From positions 167,652,501-167,716,500 of the forward strand of contig CM028131.1 of assembly GCA_016271365.2 (NCBI GenBank): 64,000 nucleotides of DNA, read 5' to 3'. This stretch comes from Neoceratodus forsteri (Eukaryota; Chordata; Ceratodontiformes; Ceratodontidae). A program made the position numbers and the translations under genes. Shown piece by piece: positions 55,189-64,000 of the stretch; position 1 is the first letter of the stretch; every line of letters begins with the position of its first letter. The notes below the pieces were generated by a model, which saw only the letters and a list, made by a program, of their open reading frames with translations, did no database searches and had not been told where the DNA came from.

Positions 55189-56350
55189 TTGTTACTGAAC
55201 TTCCGAAAGCCTGCAACTCCACAAAACTCCTCCTACAGTATACGCTGCTGATGCAGCCATCACCACAACATATAGTAACTCAGACTATGTCCAGCACAAC
55301 CTCCAAACCAACTTCTCTGCTATCTGTGACTGGTTCTCAAACAATCTCCTCATTCTAAATATGAAGAAAAACAAATCCATGCTTTTCTACACCAGATATA
55401 AAACACTTACCCCCTTCCCCTGCTGTAGTCATCACCTTTGCCTCAAGTGTCTCAACTGAACAAGTTGCTGCTTTCAAGTACCTGGGGATAATACTACACA
55501 TTCTGACTAAAGTAGCCAACTCCAGTCTCAGCCTGCTATATAGGCACAGAAATGCCTTCCTCCCTGAAATTAAGCAACAACTTGTCAGATGCTATATCCT
55601 TAGTCTCATAGACTATGGCCTTGTAATCTATGGTGCTGAATGTTACAGAGAGCTCGACATGATTAGAGACCTGTTGAATAGGGCTATGCACTCAACCTAA
55701 AATGTGACTCCCATAAGTGCTCCCTGTATAACACCCTAGGTTGGTTTAACCTCGATTCTCAACTGCACTATAATACCCTCATCGCCAGTAAAAAAGCCCA
55801 GCTTGGCTTACTCTCCCCAGTAATCCTTTTCTTCCTGCTGAGTCTGGTGGCCTCCAGGTACCAAACTAGGGGTGTAATTCACAACTCCATGGTGCTCCCA
55901 CTTAGAAAAACTTCCTGGTCAGGACTGCTTCTCTTTCAGTTTCCCAAAACTATGGAGCACCATTACCCCATCACTCTATGTCACTGGCTCTCTAACCAAC
56001 TTTAAATCCCAGCTCCTAGCTTCTCTCACCCCTCCAAACCATGTGGCTTCTATCGCTGACTTGTCTACTACATTCCTGAACCTCTCCTTAGCCGTATGCA
56101 TTCTTCCCTCTCACTTTTGCTCTGTTGATACCAACTTGCATCATGTTATTACGATTTTATCAAAATTTATTATAGTTCCTCTCGTAGTATCTGAAATATT
56201 TCCTATTGTATTGCATATGCGATATCGCTGTCAATCTCAACTGTAAATATGTATTATACCTTATTGATGCTAAGCTGCTGTATATGACCCTAGACCCTTT
56301 GAAAATAGGCCCTGCCTAAAGGATCTTGTGTGTAATAAATACATAAATAA
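55189..56350 (+). mobile_element. L2-type LINE, copy 2 (3' fragment)
   Basis: Begins in the RT at motif C, which reads YAADAAIT instead of YADD (about 55240). The NLQTNFSAICDWFSNNLLILN segment follows. Past several shifts come the LGWFNLDSQLHYN C-terminal motif (about 55740) and a 3' UTR ending in TAAATACATAAATAA (56336-56350). It is 5'-truncated and decayed. Confidence 0.82.
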
Positions 56351-56789
56351 CTAAATGCTATTACAAAATATTAATAGCAATACTGTATTAAACAATGTAC
56401 TGTCCAAAATATGATTTGCAGCAATGCAGCAGTAGTAAGAGTGTGGAACAGAAGTAAAAGAAAGATCTTCTTTGCTGAGATCTCTTTCATCTGGTCACAC
56501 CTATGGAACTTATAGCCATTAGGCAGTAGGACCACACAGAAAATTTTATAGCAGTCTAGTAGTAGCTGCCTATGCCAACATTGTATGCTCTCATCCCTGC
56601 ATATATAAGCGTGGGTGGTCCCACTCCCTCCTCAGGTCTTTTCCGCTGTCGACCATACTCACATGGACTCTGTGGAAGCTTCATCATTCAGTTGACTTCC
56701 AATTTTCTACTTACATTTCATTTCCTTTGAGTGTACAAATCGCTTTATTTTAAAGTGATTCCTTTTATTTTGTATGTTGAGAACGAAAG
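56351..56789. other. Unassigned sequence upstream of the DIRS-like gag
   Basis: No gene recognised. It may hold the start of the DIRS-like element, but I found no clear inverted terminal repeat. Confidence 0.4.
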
Positions 56790-58540
56790 ACTCTTCCACC
56801 CTTTTGTGTAACTACTGTTGCAGAAAGAAAATTTACTCCAAAGATGAGCATGAACTCTGAATGTGCTTCCTCTGGACTAGCCATGATGCCCTCTCCTGTG
56901 AACTCTGACTTAAGTTCAACCTCACCACCTGGCAGTGCCACCAGAAAGCCCTGCAGAATTTTCTTCAGGAGCAAAACTAGCCAGGATGGAACAGAGATCT
57001 TCGACGGCTACCCCCTCCCAGTTGCTGTCACACTGTTTGGGCTCTCAAGCCACCAAGGCCTGGGACAGCTCTTCAAGGAAACACTCTCACCAGGACAGGG
57101 AGTATAACAAAGACCATTCCCCAGAAGGCACTCCCTGTCCCAGATTACTACTGCCTCTTAATCCAGGACTGCACCTCAACCTCTTTGGCACTGATCCCTC
57201 CTGTTGCCCAGGCCTCAGTTCCCTCCAGGCAGTCCCCAGCAGTGAGTTCTACAAACCTTTCTACAACAGGTAAAGGATCGATGACCTCAGGTTTGCCTGT
57301 GTCATCGTTGCCAGCTCTGCCTCTGTGACCTCCATAATTGCAAAGTCCACCGGCACCAGGCCCAACCAGCTCTGTTTTAGCAGGTGGTGCTCCAGCAATG
57401 CCAGGGCCTTTGCCCCCTTCATCGCTGCCATTGGCACCTGTGTTGCCTCTTCTTACCATCGACATAAACACAGTGCGTTCCTCTATTATGACAGTGCTAA
57501 TCCAGCAGCTCATTCTCCAGGCAGCACCTTTGTTGCTGTTTGCCAGTGGGCGCTGTCTTTGTGTCAATGTTGGTTCAGTCCCAGTGCTCAGCACCTTCTC
57601 AGGTGTTGTGAATGTCATTCCTGACAGTCCCTGCCTCCAACCAGATCAACATCAAGGAGGAATACCACCCAGATGAAGAGGATGAAGAGCAAGATGTTGG
57701 GGGTGATTTCTCAGACAGAGCTATTGTCTCATCAGGGAGTAAGAACTCTATGAAACATACCCTGAGATCCACCCCAGAGGACCCCTCATTCTTCTCCCTT
57801 ATGAAGCAACTTCAGGCTACCATGGGGTTCCAAACTGAGGAGGAGGATATCAGCAGGAGGAACTGCCTGGATTTCCTGGAGATTCCTGAGTCTCATCCCA
57901 AGGTCATTCCTCCTTTGCTACCAGCCAATGGATGACGCTGTAACTGTGGCCTGGCACAGGCCTAACATGGTCCCTGTCCTGCCTAGGAAGGCTGATAAGC
58001 TTTATCAGACCCCTCTGGGAAAGCTTTTCTATACCCCCCAACCAGAAACTGACTCAGTAATCATCAATGAGTCTCATGATAGGTTCAAGGTGCCCACGCA
58101 CCTTAATTCCCTCACCCTTGATGGGAAATCTAGGAGGACTGATCTTTGGGACAAGAGGACTTTTACCTTGGCCACCTTAGGCCTCAGAATTGCCAATTAC
58201 TTGTCTCATATGGTGAAGAACTAGAGCACCCTTTGGAAAAAGGGCAGACTTGCAGCATAGGTTCTTTCTGAGGTCCCAAGAAGCATGAACTTCGGAAGTC
58301 TGTCCAGGCTGTGGCAGATATCAGCAAGCATCTCCTATGGGTCATTTATGCGATGGCTGATGCCATGGTCAGGGCTGCTGCCACTGGCATCTACCTTAGA
58401 AGGCACTCCTGGCTGAGGGTCTCTGGATTTGCTGCTGATGTCCAGTAGAACATTCTATGCACCCCCTTTGGGGGTTTTAAGCTTTTTGACCTTGACGTGC
58501 AGGATATTATCAATCACCTGTAGGCCTCTGGCAGAGCCAT
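56790..58540 (+). pseudogene. DIRS-like (tyrosine-recombinase retrotransposon) gag, broken
   Basis: DIRS elements use RT with a tyrosine recombinase instead of an integrase; their first ORF is a Gag-like protein. Here the N-terminal zinc-finger-like segment (CCRKKIYSKDEHEL, about 56816) is followed by a low-complexity Ser/Pro stretch and an acidic patch (EEDEEQDVGGDFSD, about 57675). The diagnostic C-terminal part follows: KADKLYQTPLGKLFYTPQPETDSV, then DLWDKRTFTLATLGLRIANYLSHM (57928-58224), and a decayed HSWLRVSGFAADVQ segment near 58410-58440. Frames change at about 57610 and 57930 and stops lie near 58222. No RT or recombinase is seen, so this copy is truncated or recombined. Resemblance to vertebrate DIRS gag is from memory of the family. 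Confidence 0.7.
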
Positions 58541-60299
58541 TAGGTCGTTCCATTCCATCTATCATACTCAACCCTGGTTCAGACTGGGATAACAAAAACC
58601 TAGCCAGGAAAATCATGATTTCTGTGAAATGTAAAAATTTTTTCTACGTCGTACGGTTGCTGAGATATTAGCAATTAAGTACTTCCAATGCTTGTTTTAT
58701 GCTTCGATGCCCATTACAATGCATACATTCTTTGTACACACTGTGTTTCTCTATGCACCTGTTCAGCAAAAACAGTGTGTGCGCTTCCACTACTGTTACA
58801 GTTACTGTTTCCACTTGCGTTTATGTTCCCGTTTGTGCTACCATTCCTGTGTACGCCATCATGTGAGTTACCCTTTGCCTTGTCATTTGTGCTTGTGTTT
58901 TCATTACTGTTACCATTGTTACTATGTCACAAGACATCATGTGGCAGGATCATTCGCCACTGTATTACATTCACTTTTTTCTCATCATCATTCTCAAAAA
59001 GAAGGGAAATTAGGGGCAAAAAACTCTGTTTAATGCATCAGTTAGGGTTGTTCCACAGCGAAAAAAGTGAAGAAATTCGGTGTTAAGGTTGAAAGCCCCC
59101 CTTGGACTATGTTCCCCCTAAGGTGTGCGCATGTGCGCCCGCACAGCAGTTAGAAATAACCCGCACACAGCTTCAGTAGTAGCGCACAAAGCAGCTGACA
59201 GGGATCCTCATGTTCATGAAGTAGTGACAACAATCATTACTCAGATTTAAGACTCTGACAGCAGGACATGAAAGTGATACAAACATTGTATGTCCACAAC
59301 CCATTAACTTTAACAAGCCAGCAGTTAACAAGCCAGACATCTCTCTCTCTCTCGCTCCAGTTATTGAACAAAGGAACCAGTCGGCAAAATTCCAACCAAT
59401 CGGCTTTCCAGTAACAGCAATGTTTTTGGCTTGACACTTCTTTTCAGTAAGACAGTACTTGATAATGAACAGTATTCCCCTGCTGTTCACAGAAATGGCA
59501 TGTTTTATTTGTTTCGAAGGTGCCCCCCAACAAAGCAGAGAGATTCTATGACATAGGGTGTATATTATATTATTTCAGTTTTAAAGCTGCACAACTTCAG
59601 TGTAATCTGCCTCCTCCCTAAGTAATGTCTCACATATAAAATGTGTTTATAATGAATTTAAAGCCTCACCGTTGAAAGCGTGTTCATTTTTTTTCAGTAC
59701 AAAAAATGGGAAAACTATAGTTTTTGTTTACAATAAAGCATCAAAGCAACCTACTGTCTGATTGTGTCATTTTTATGTATTTGTTGGAGCTGGGATAGGA
59801 ATAATCTTCTCAATTAGCAGGCTGAGACATTGACTGTACATATATCTAGAGAGATGAGATTACACTTCTCTTTAAAACGGGGTCTCACGTTATATACACA
59901 TTTGAGATTCAATGAATCAGTGCTTGTAAAAGGTTACCCATGTTGGCTACACAGGGTTAGTAATTCTAAAGTGGACAGCAAGAAATGGCAGTGCAAAAAA
60001 TTTTCTTTTCATTTAATTTCATAAATTCAGATTGCGCTTAGTATGGATCAGTGTATCTCCTCTCTCATATCACATTGATTCACTCACTACATTGCAAAAA
60101 TACATTTTAAAATCCCACTAAACGACAATACCCAGCATAGTTATTGTAAACCATACCTAGTGTAAATGACATCACATACAATTATGCGGCATCCATCAAA
60201 GATCCATTGCTAAGTACCACTTTAAAGCTGTCCAACCCTGAATTCCACATTGCCATAACAGTATTAAATGATGTACTTTTGTAGTTGGCAGAGTTGTCT
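58541..60299. other. Unassigned sequence
   Basis: Degenerate TGTTAC/CATT-rich sequence at 58740-58930; a GC-rich GTGTGCGCATGTGCGC stretch at 59122-59145; a short (CT)n tract at 59341-59354. No gene recognised. The GC-rich stretch could be an end of a DNA transposon related to the relic downstream, but this is not shown. Confidence 0.4.
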
Positions 60300-60874
60300 A
60301 AGATGTTTCAGAAAAGTGGTCTAACAAGAGTTGAAGCTGTACAGATTGCTAGGGCAAAAATTAAAAAGATCAGAAGCCAGTACCTGGGTGAAACTGTCTA
60401 CTGGAGCCAACCAGTAAAATGCTTTTGGCTAATTGTATAGTTGAAGTAAGCACAACAGCAATTTTGCAATTCATTAGCCTGCTATGTGACCATCTGGACA
60501 GCCGACTTCCTGCAGGTGAACTTTCTGACTGATCTGCCTTTGATTTTGTAGCAATGCCACATTGCAGCTTTGAGTTTGGCTTATCAAATATTGAGACACT
60601 CTACAGCAAATATCAGGACTATTTATTTTCATCAGTGGACCAGGCAGAAATTGTTAGCCAGTACAATGACTTCAGATTTATAGTAGCTGAAAAAATAAAG
60701 GCAGGATCATTAAAATCCTTTACTGACATGATCCACTTTGCTTTAATTAACGTGCAGTACAGCATGGTGGCTAAACTCATTGATGTATGTGCTACATTCC
60801 AAGCTAAACGTGAAGCTATCATGAATAGAGGTTCCTACACAGTCTTATCCTTCCCCAGAAGAGATTCTCTATAG
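60300..60874 (+). pseudogene. Probable hAT-like transposase C-terminal relic
   Basis: The stretch 60460-60550 reads LCDHLDSRLPAGELSD before an open frame at 60554-60874 with FEFGLSNIETLYSKYQ, then FIVAEKIKAGSL and MVAKLIDVCATFQA. This pattern resembles the C-terminal dimerisation region of hAT-derived proteins, where an ERxFS-like block would follow; here the reading leaves that pattern at the last 20 residues. No intact DDE core is visible. The assignment rests on a general resemblance, so it is tentative. Confidence 0.4.
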
Positions 60875-61036
60875 GGAGTTACAGAGTGAGAAGAATACGG
60901 TAGCACAGAGAAAAACCTTGGGAGTGATAGAAGATCATGTTCTGAAGCAGAGAGAGAAGTATGGCTGAGTAGGACCATAACTATCTTTGGGTGGAAGATT
61001 TCACTCAAGGATTCTCATAGGAAAGTTAGCGAAGAT

Positions 61037-61372
61037 TTGTTGCCGCTCTTGGAAAGAGCATTAGGATTTTATATCTCCAGAAACATGGTGGAGTCCATAA
61101 AGTTATATGGTGATCCTGAGCCCAAAACACAGATTGATATTACATTTAAAAATCCTCATACAGCTAACAGCTTGCTTTCTCTGGCCAGCAAGCTGGATTG
61201 TTTGGGAATACATTTAGTTAACACTTTAGACTTGGGCGAAGTCTTTTCTGGGTTAACACAGACTAAGGATAGTCGAGAATCAATCTTAGAGGCAGAAAAC
61301 CCTCTGACTGACTTTGGAAACCTAATTGACCCTAATACCTGCTCGCTGCTGTCAGTTATTGATTCAGCCTGA
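61037..61372 (+). pseudogene. Putative ORF1 or N-terminal region of the third-clade LINE
   Basis: A 111-codon open frame (LLPLLERALGFYISRN...) upstream of the endonuclease. No known domain. It is in the same reading frame as the endonuclease start at 61454, separated by three in-frame stops (TGA at 61370-61372 and two more before 61454). It may therefore be the N-terminal part of one long ORF, or a separate ORF1. The segment with ITFKNPHTANSLLSLASKL could be a small RNA-binding fold, but that is a guess. Confidence 0.4.
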
Positions 61373-61453
61373 CAAATGCAGCTTGTAGACAATATCAAAT
61401 GAATGAACTCTGAATGCCAGCTAAATTTGGATAAGGGAGCTGGGGATTGAGAT

Positions 61454-62593
61454 GTGGATGCCCTTTCTACACTTTCATGGAATATTGAGGGCATCCATCA
61501 TAAAATAATTGACCCTGAAGTAGTGAGATTTCTGGATAATCTTGATATTACTGGACTGCAAGAAACATGGTGTACAGAAAATGTAACTCCCAAATTGGCT
61601 GAATATTCTGTCTTTACTCTGCCAGCAACTAAAGATAAAAACTTTTGAAGGTTTAAAGGGGGGTATTTCCTTTTTTATCAAAACTTTGCTAAATTTTCAG
61701 ATCACTAACATTTCTACTAAGTCAGAAGGTATTGTGGCTGTAATGATTAGCAAGGGACAAGAGAAGATCATTATCTGCAATATATACTTCCCCCCTCACA
61801 AAAGAGCTACTGATCCCGCTGACCTTTTCATACAGGATCTGAAAATGACACTTGACGAATTGTCAGATAAGAGTATATCTTGTCCTATAATTATTTTGGG
61901 AGATTTTAATGCCAGAATACCTTCTCGATTCTTGGAGGATGTATATTCAGATAACGATCCATACAATATGTATAATTAATCCAAATATCTCATTCTAGGA
62001 CTGCTCAGGATCTAAAATCTAACCTCAGAGATAGGGAATTGCTAGAGGGCCTGGCCAGTAGAAATTTCTGTATTTTAAATGGGAGAACTCAGGAAACTCT
62101 AGTTGGATCCTTAACATATAAAGGGCCCACTGGCTCTTCAACCCCTGATCAGGTTTGGACCAATTTGGAAGCAGTCAAGCTAATCCAAAAGTTAGAGGTC
62201 ATGGATAGACTGGAATCAGCACACTGTGCTATTGTAATTAACATAAAATGCCCTTTTGGGAGTGAAGCACAACAGGAAAAGAGTCTGGAAGTCATAAATG
62301 AGAGAAGGATTAGATGGGGCTCATTCATCAAGCTAGTTTCAAAGAAATTCTTAGTACAGGAGTCTTTTGTGATATTCACGAGTTGGTCCTGGACAAAAGT
62401 AAGACCTTTAATATTTTTGGAGGATTGGGAAACTATTCATTCTTTACTTGGACCTAGATGTAAAACAATGTACTGTCCTAGGTCCCTTTATAAAAAGTCT
62501 TGGTTTAATTCAGTATGCCTACAGGCAAAGAAAGAGTTAGGAGGAAAACTAAGACAGCACAAGAAGAAAAATAAAGTCTGCAGCAGATTTTAA
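61454..62593 (+). pseudogene. Third-clade LINE endonuclease region, broken
   Basis: Opens with TLSWNIEGIHHKI, then GLQETWCTEN (61550), the first motifs of apurinic-type endonucleases. IIICNIYFPPHKR and IIILGDFNARIP (about 61890-61920) follow. The usual SDH motif reads SAHCAIVI (about 62218-62241), so the catalytic Asp is Ala. Frames change near 61650 and 61980. The end of this stretch is a basic linker leading toward the RT. It would nick target DNA for priming. Confidence 0.8.
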
Positions 62594-62899
62594 ATTAATA
62601 AAGACTGAAAGAGAAAAATATAGGAACATTCTAGAATGGAAGAGACATAAACATACTCAGGGACTTTGGGAAAAACTGAGGCAGGCTGTTTTGGATAGGG
62701 ATGGAAGGAGATTTTTGGAATATTGTTGCCCAGGGATATAAAAGATATGCCAATATGATTGAAGCCTATATTACAGTACATCTGAAGTTTGGGCATCTCA
62801 CTTCTCCAAGCTCTATTAGTCTCATGAAGAGCAGGAGACACCTGATGCTTTCAAAATACAGGTGGATGAAAATTTTTCAAGACCTATCTTGATCACAGA

Positions 62900-63858
62900 G
62901 GACGATATCTGGATGGCACTGATTGGGCTTAAGGCAAATAAGAGCCTGGGCCAGATGGGGTCCTAAGTGATCTCTATAATGTTTTACCCACTGGTGGATT
63001 CCTTTTCTTCTTTTGCTGTTTAATGGCCTGGTTCAGGGATTCTCTTACCCTGCCAGTTGGGCAGGTAGTGTTATCTTCCCAATTTTTAAACAGAGGGCGA
63101 ATGACCGAAGGATGTATAGGCCTATTTGTTTGATAGATGTTTCACAGAATATTTCTCTTAGTATAATTTTGGGCAGATTGCTGTCATGGGTCAAGGAGAA
63201 CTCAGTATTGAGCAGAGGCACAGAACAGTTTCGGAAGGACCATTCTACAGTACAACACTGTTATGTGCTTCAACGCCTGATCTGGAAGTATGCTAAAGTG
63301 AGAAAAAGCAGATTATATTGCTGTTTTGTGGACTTCTTCTTGGCCTTCAGCAGCATTAGTAGAAAAATCCTTTGGGCTACATTAAGGGATCTGAAGTTGG
63401 AGGCCTCACTTCTTGATGTTATTCTTAGACTCTGAAAATATGTGGGCAAGGGTCCAGTATATCAGTATGATCATCTGATAGATTTGAGACAAACGTGGGG
63501 GTCAGACAGGGGTGTATTTTGGCCCCCACTCACTTTAACATCTACATTAATATAGTCTTGGATCAGCTTGGTAACCCAGATTTTCAAGCTCCAAAAATTA
63601 ATGATGAAAGGATTGAATGTTTAGCATATGCAGATGATTTAGTCTTGCTCTCTACATCAGTCGTAGGTCTTAAAATAAAATTGGCTTACTTTGAATCTCT
63701 CTGTTCTCAGAGGAAACTAAAAGTTAATCTTAGCAAGACCAACATTATAGTTTTTGGCTCTCAAACCAAGAATACAGTAGATTTTAAGCTAAACGATAAC
63801 CATATAGACACTGTTAAGTGCTATGACTATTTAGGTGTCCATTTTGATTTTAGAAAAT
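62900..63858 (+). pseudogene. Third-clade LINE reverse transcriptase, broken
   Basis: Includes ASWAGSVIFPIFKQRANDRRMYRPICLI (63050-63140) and CFVDFFLAFSSI, where the motif A aspartate after AF is Ser (about 63324). GVRQGCILAPTHFNIYIN (motif B, 63495) and CLAYADDLVLLS (YADD at 63627-63638) are intact. KVNLSKTNIIVFG and VKCYDYLGVHFDF (about 63730-63855) follow. A frameshift lies near 63435. The YADD wording and the GVRQGCILAP block set it apart from CR1 (FADD, GVPQGSVLGP). It is cut by the MITE at 63859. Confidence 0.85.
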
Positions 63859-64000
63859 TTTTTTTTATTTCCTGGTCTCTGATTGGCTGGTACCCCTGCC
63901 AGGGGGGTACATTAACTTTCAATAGATGACTAGGAAATAAAAAGTGCCAGCCTAAAGTGTCCCTTCACCCAACTGAAGTATCTTGGTGCCCACCCTGTGC
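63859..64000 (-). mobile_element. Palindromic MITE, copy 2 (runs off the window)
   Basis: The reverse complement matches 35808-35939. The palindromic core is 63859-63945, flanked by TTTTATTTCCTGG and its inverse AGGAAATAAAA. It interrupts the LINE RT at 63858. The continuing sequence to 64000 matches the left flank of copy 1, so the element is longer than the core. Confidence 0.78.

Larger units (their letters stand above)
60990..63858 (+). mobile_element. Non-LTR retrotransposon of a third clade, broken by a MITE
   Basis: A plus-strand LINE with an ORF1-like stretch, endonuclease and reverse transcriptase, distinct in motif wording from CR1 and L2. It ends at 63858, where a palindromic MITE starts, so its 3' end lies beyond the window. 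I cannot name the clade by eye. Confidence 0.8.

Noticed and set aside
57148..57676. Long open frames on both strands in the DIRS region
   Set aside because: Low-complexity Ser/Pro part of gag; the gag direction is fixed by the motif-rich segments at 57928-58224.
58688..59086. 132-codon Cys/Leu-rich frame that looks membrane-like
   Set aside because: Degenerate TGTTAC/CATT repeats generate it in two frames at once; no start context or homology support.
1..64000. Host gene, CRISPR array, rRNA or intact tRNA gene
   Set aside because: Both strands were scanned for these; only tRNA-like SINE heads and a tRNA-complementary primer site were found.

Overview
This is a vertebrate-type nuclear window made almost entirely of dead and nested transposable elements. 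I see no host protein-coding gene, no tRNA or rRNA gene, and no prokaryotic operon or CRISPR. The mix of many CR1-type LINEs, two L2-type LINEs, a Ty3/Gypsy element with Gmr1-like domain order, a DIRS-type gag, a MIR-like CORE-SINE and many palindromic MITE-like hairpins suggests a repeat-rich genome such as an amphibian (possibly a caecilian), lungfish or another large-genome lineage. Species cannot be fixed from sequence alone.

Layout. 1-4118 (minus): the 5' half of an LTR retrotransposon with LTR, tRNA-Leu primer binding site, gag, protease, integrase and then reverse transcriptase. This is the copia-like order seen in the Gmr1 group of Gypsy elements. 5586-15262: a nest in which a CR1 (A, minus) abuts an L2 LINE (plus) that is itself split by a nearly full-length CR1 (B, minus). 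16450-23452: old CR1 fragments C, D and E, with a 1.3 kb fold-back element at 17862-19200. 23860-31242: CR1-F (plus) split by a nearly full-length CR1-G (minus). 31296-33160: a 0.9 kb tandem duplication in which each unit starts with a hairpin. 33690-36860: CR1-H fragment, small inverted-repeat elements and a GA-rich tandem duplication. 36868-41137: nearly full-length CR1-I (plus) inside a short tandem repeat. 41699-46773 and 52621-55188: two copies of a ~2.5 kb repeat carrying a hairpin and a MIR-like SINE; the first copy is split by CR1-J. 47280-48545: a strong hairpin, a ~173 bp tandem repeat and an old CR1-K. 48890-52620: CR1-L (minus) split by CR1-M (plus) with a 6 bp direct repeat at the junctions. 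55189-56350: L2 fragment. 56790-58540: DIRS-like gag. 60300-60874: probable hAT transposase relic. 60990-63858: a non-LTR element of a different clade from CR1 and L2, interrupted at 63859 by a palindromic MITE that also occurs at 35808.

How the parts relate. The autonomous families once encoded their own copying machinery: Gag/PR/IN/RT for the LTR element, and an ORF1 with zinc ribbon plus SGNH esterase followed by an endonuclease-RT ORF2 for CR1. Every coding region here carries stops, frameshifts or lost catalytic residues. The insertions give a relative time scale: CR1-B is younger than the L2, CR1-G than CR1-F, CR1-M than CR1-L, CR1-J than the 2.5 kb repeat, and the MITE than the last LINE. 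All family assignments come from reading motifs by eye; no database search was run.
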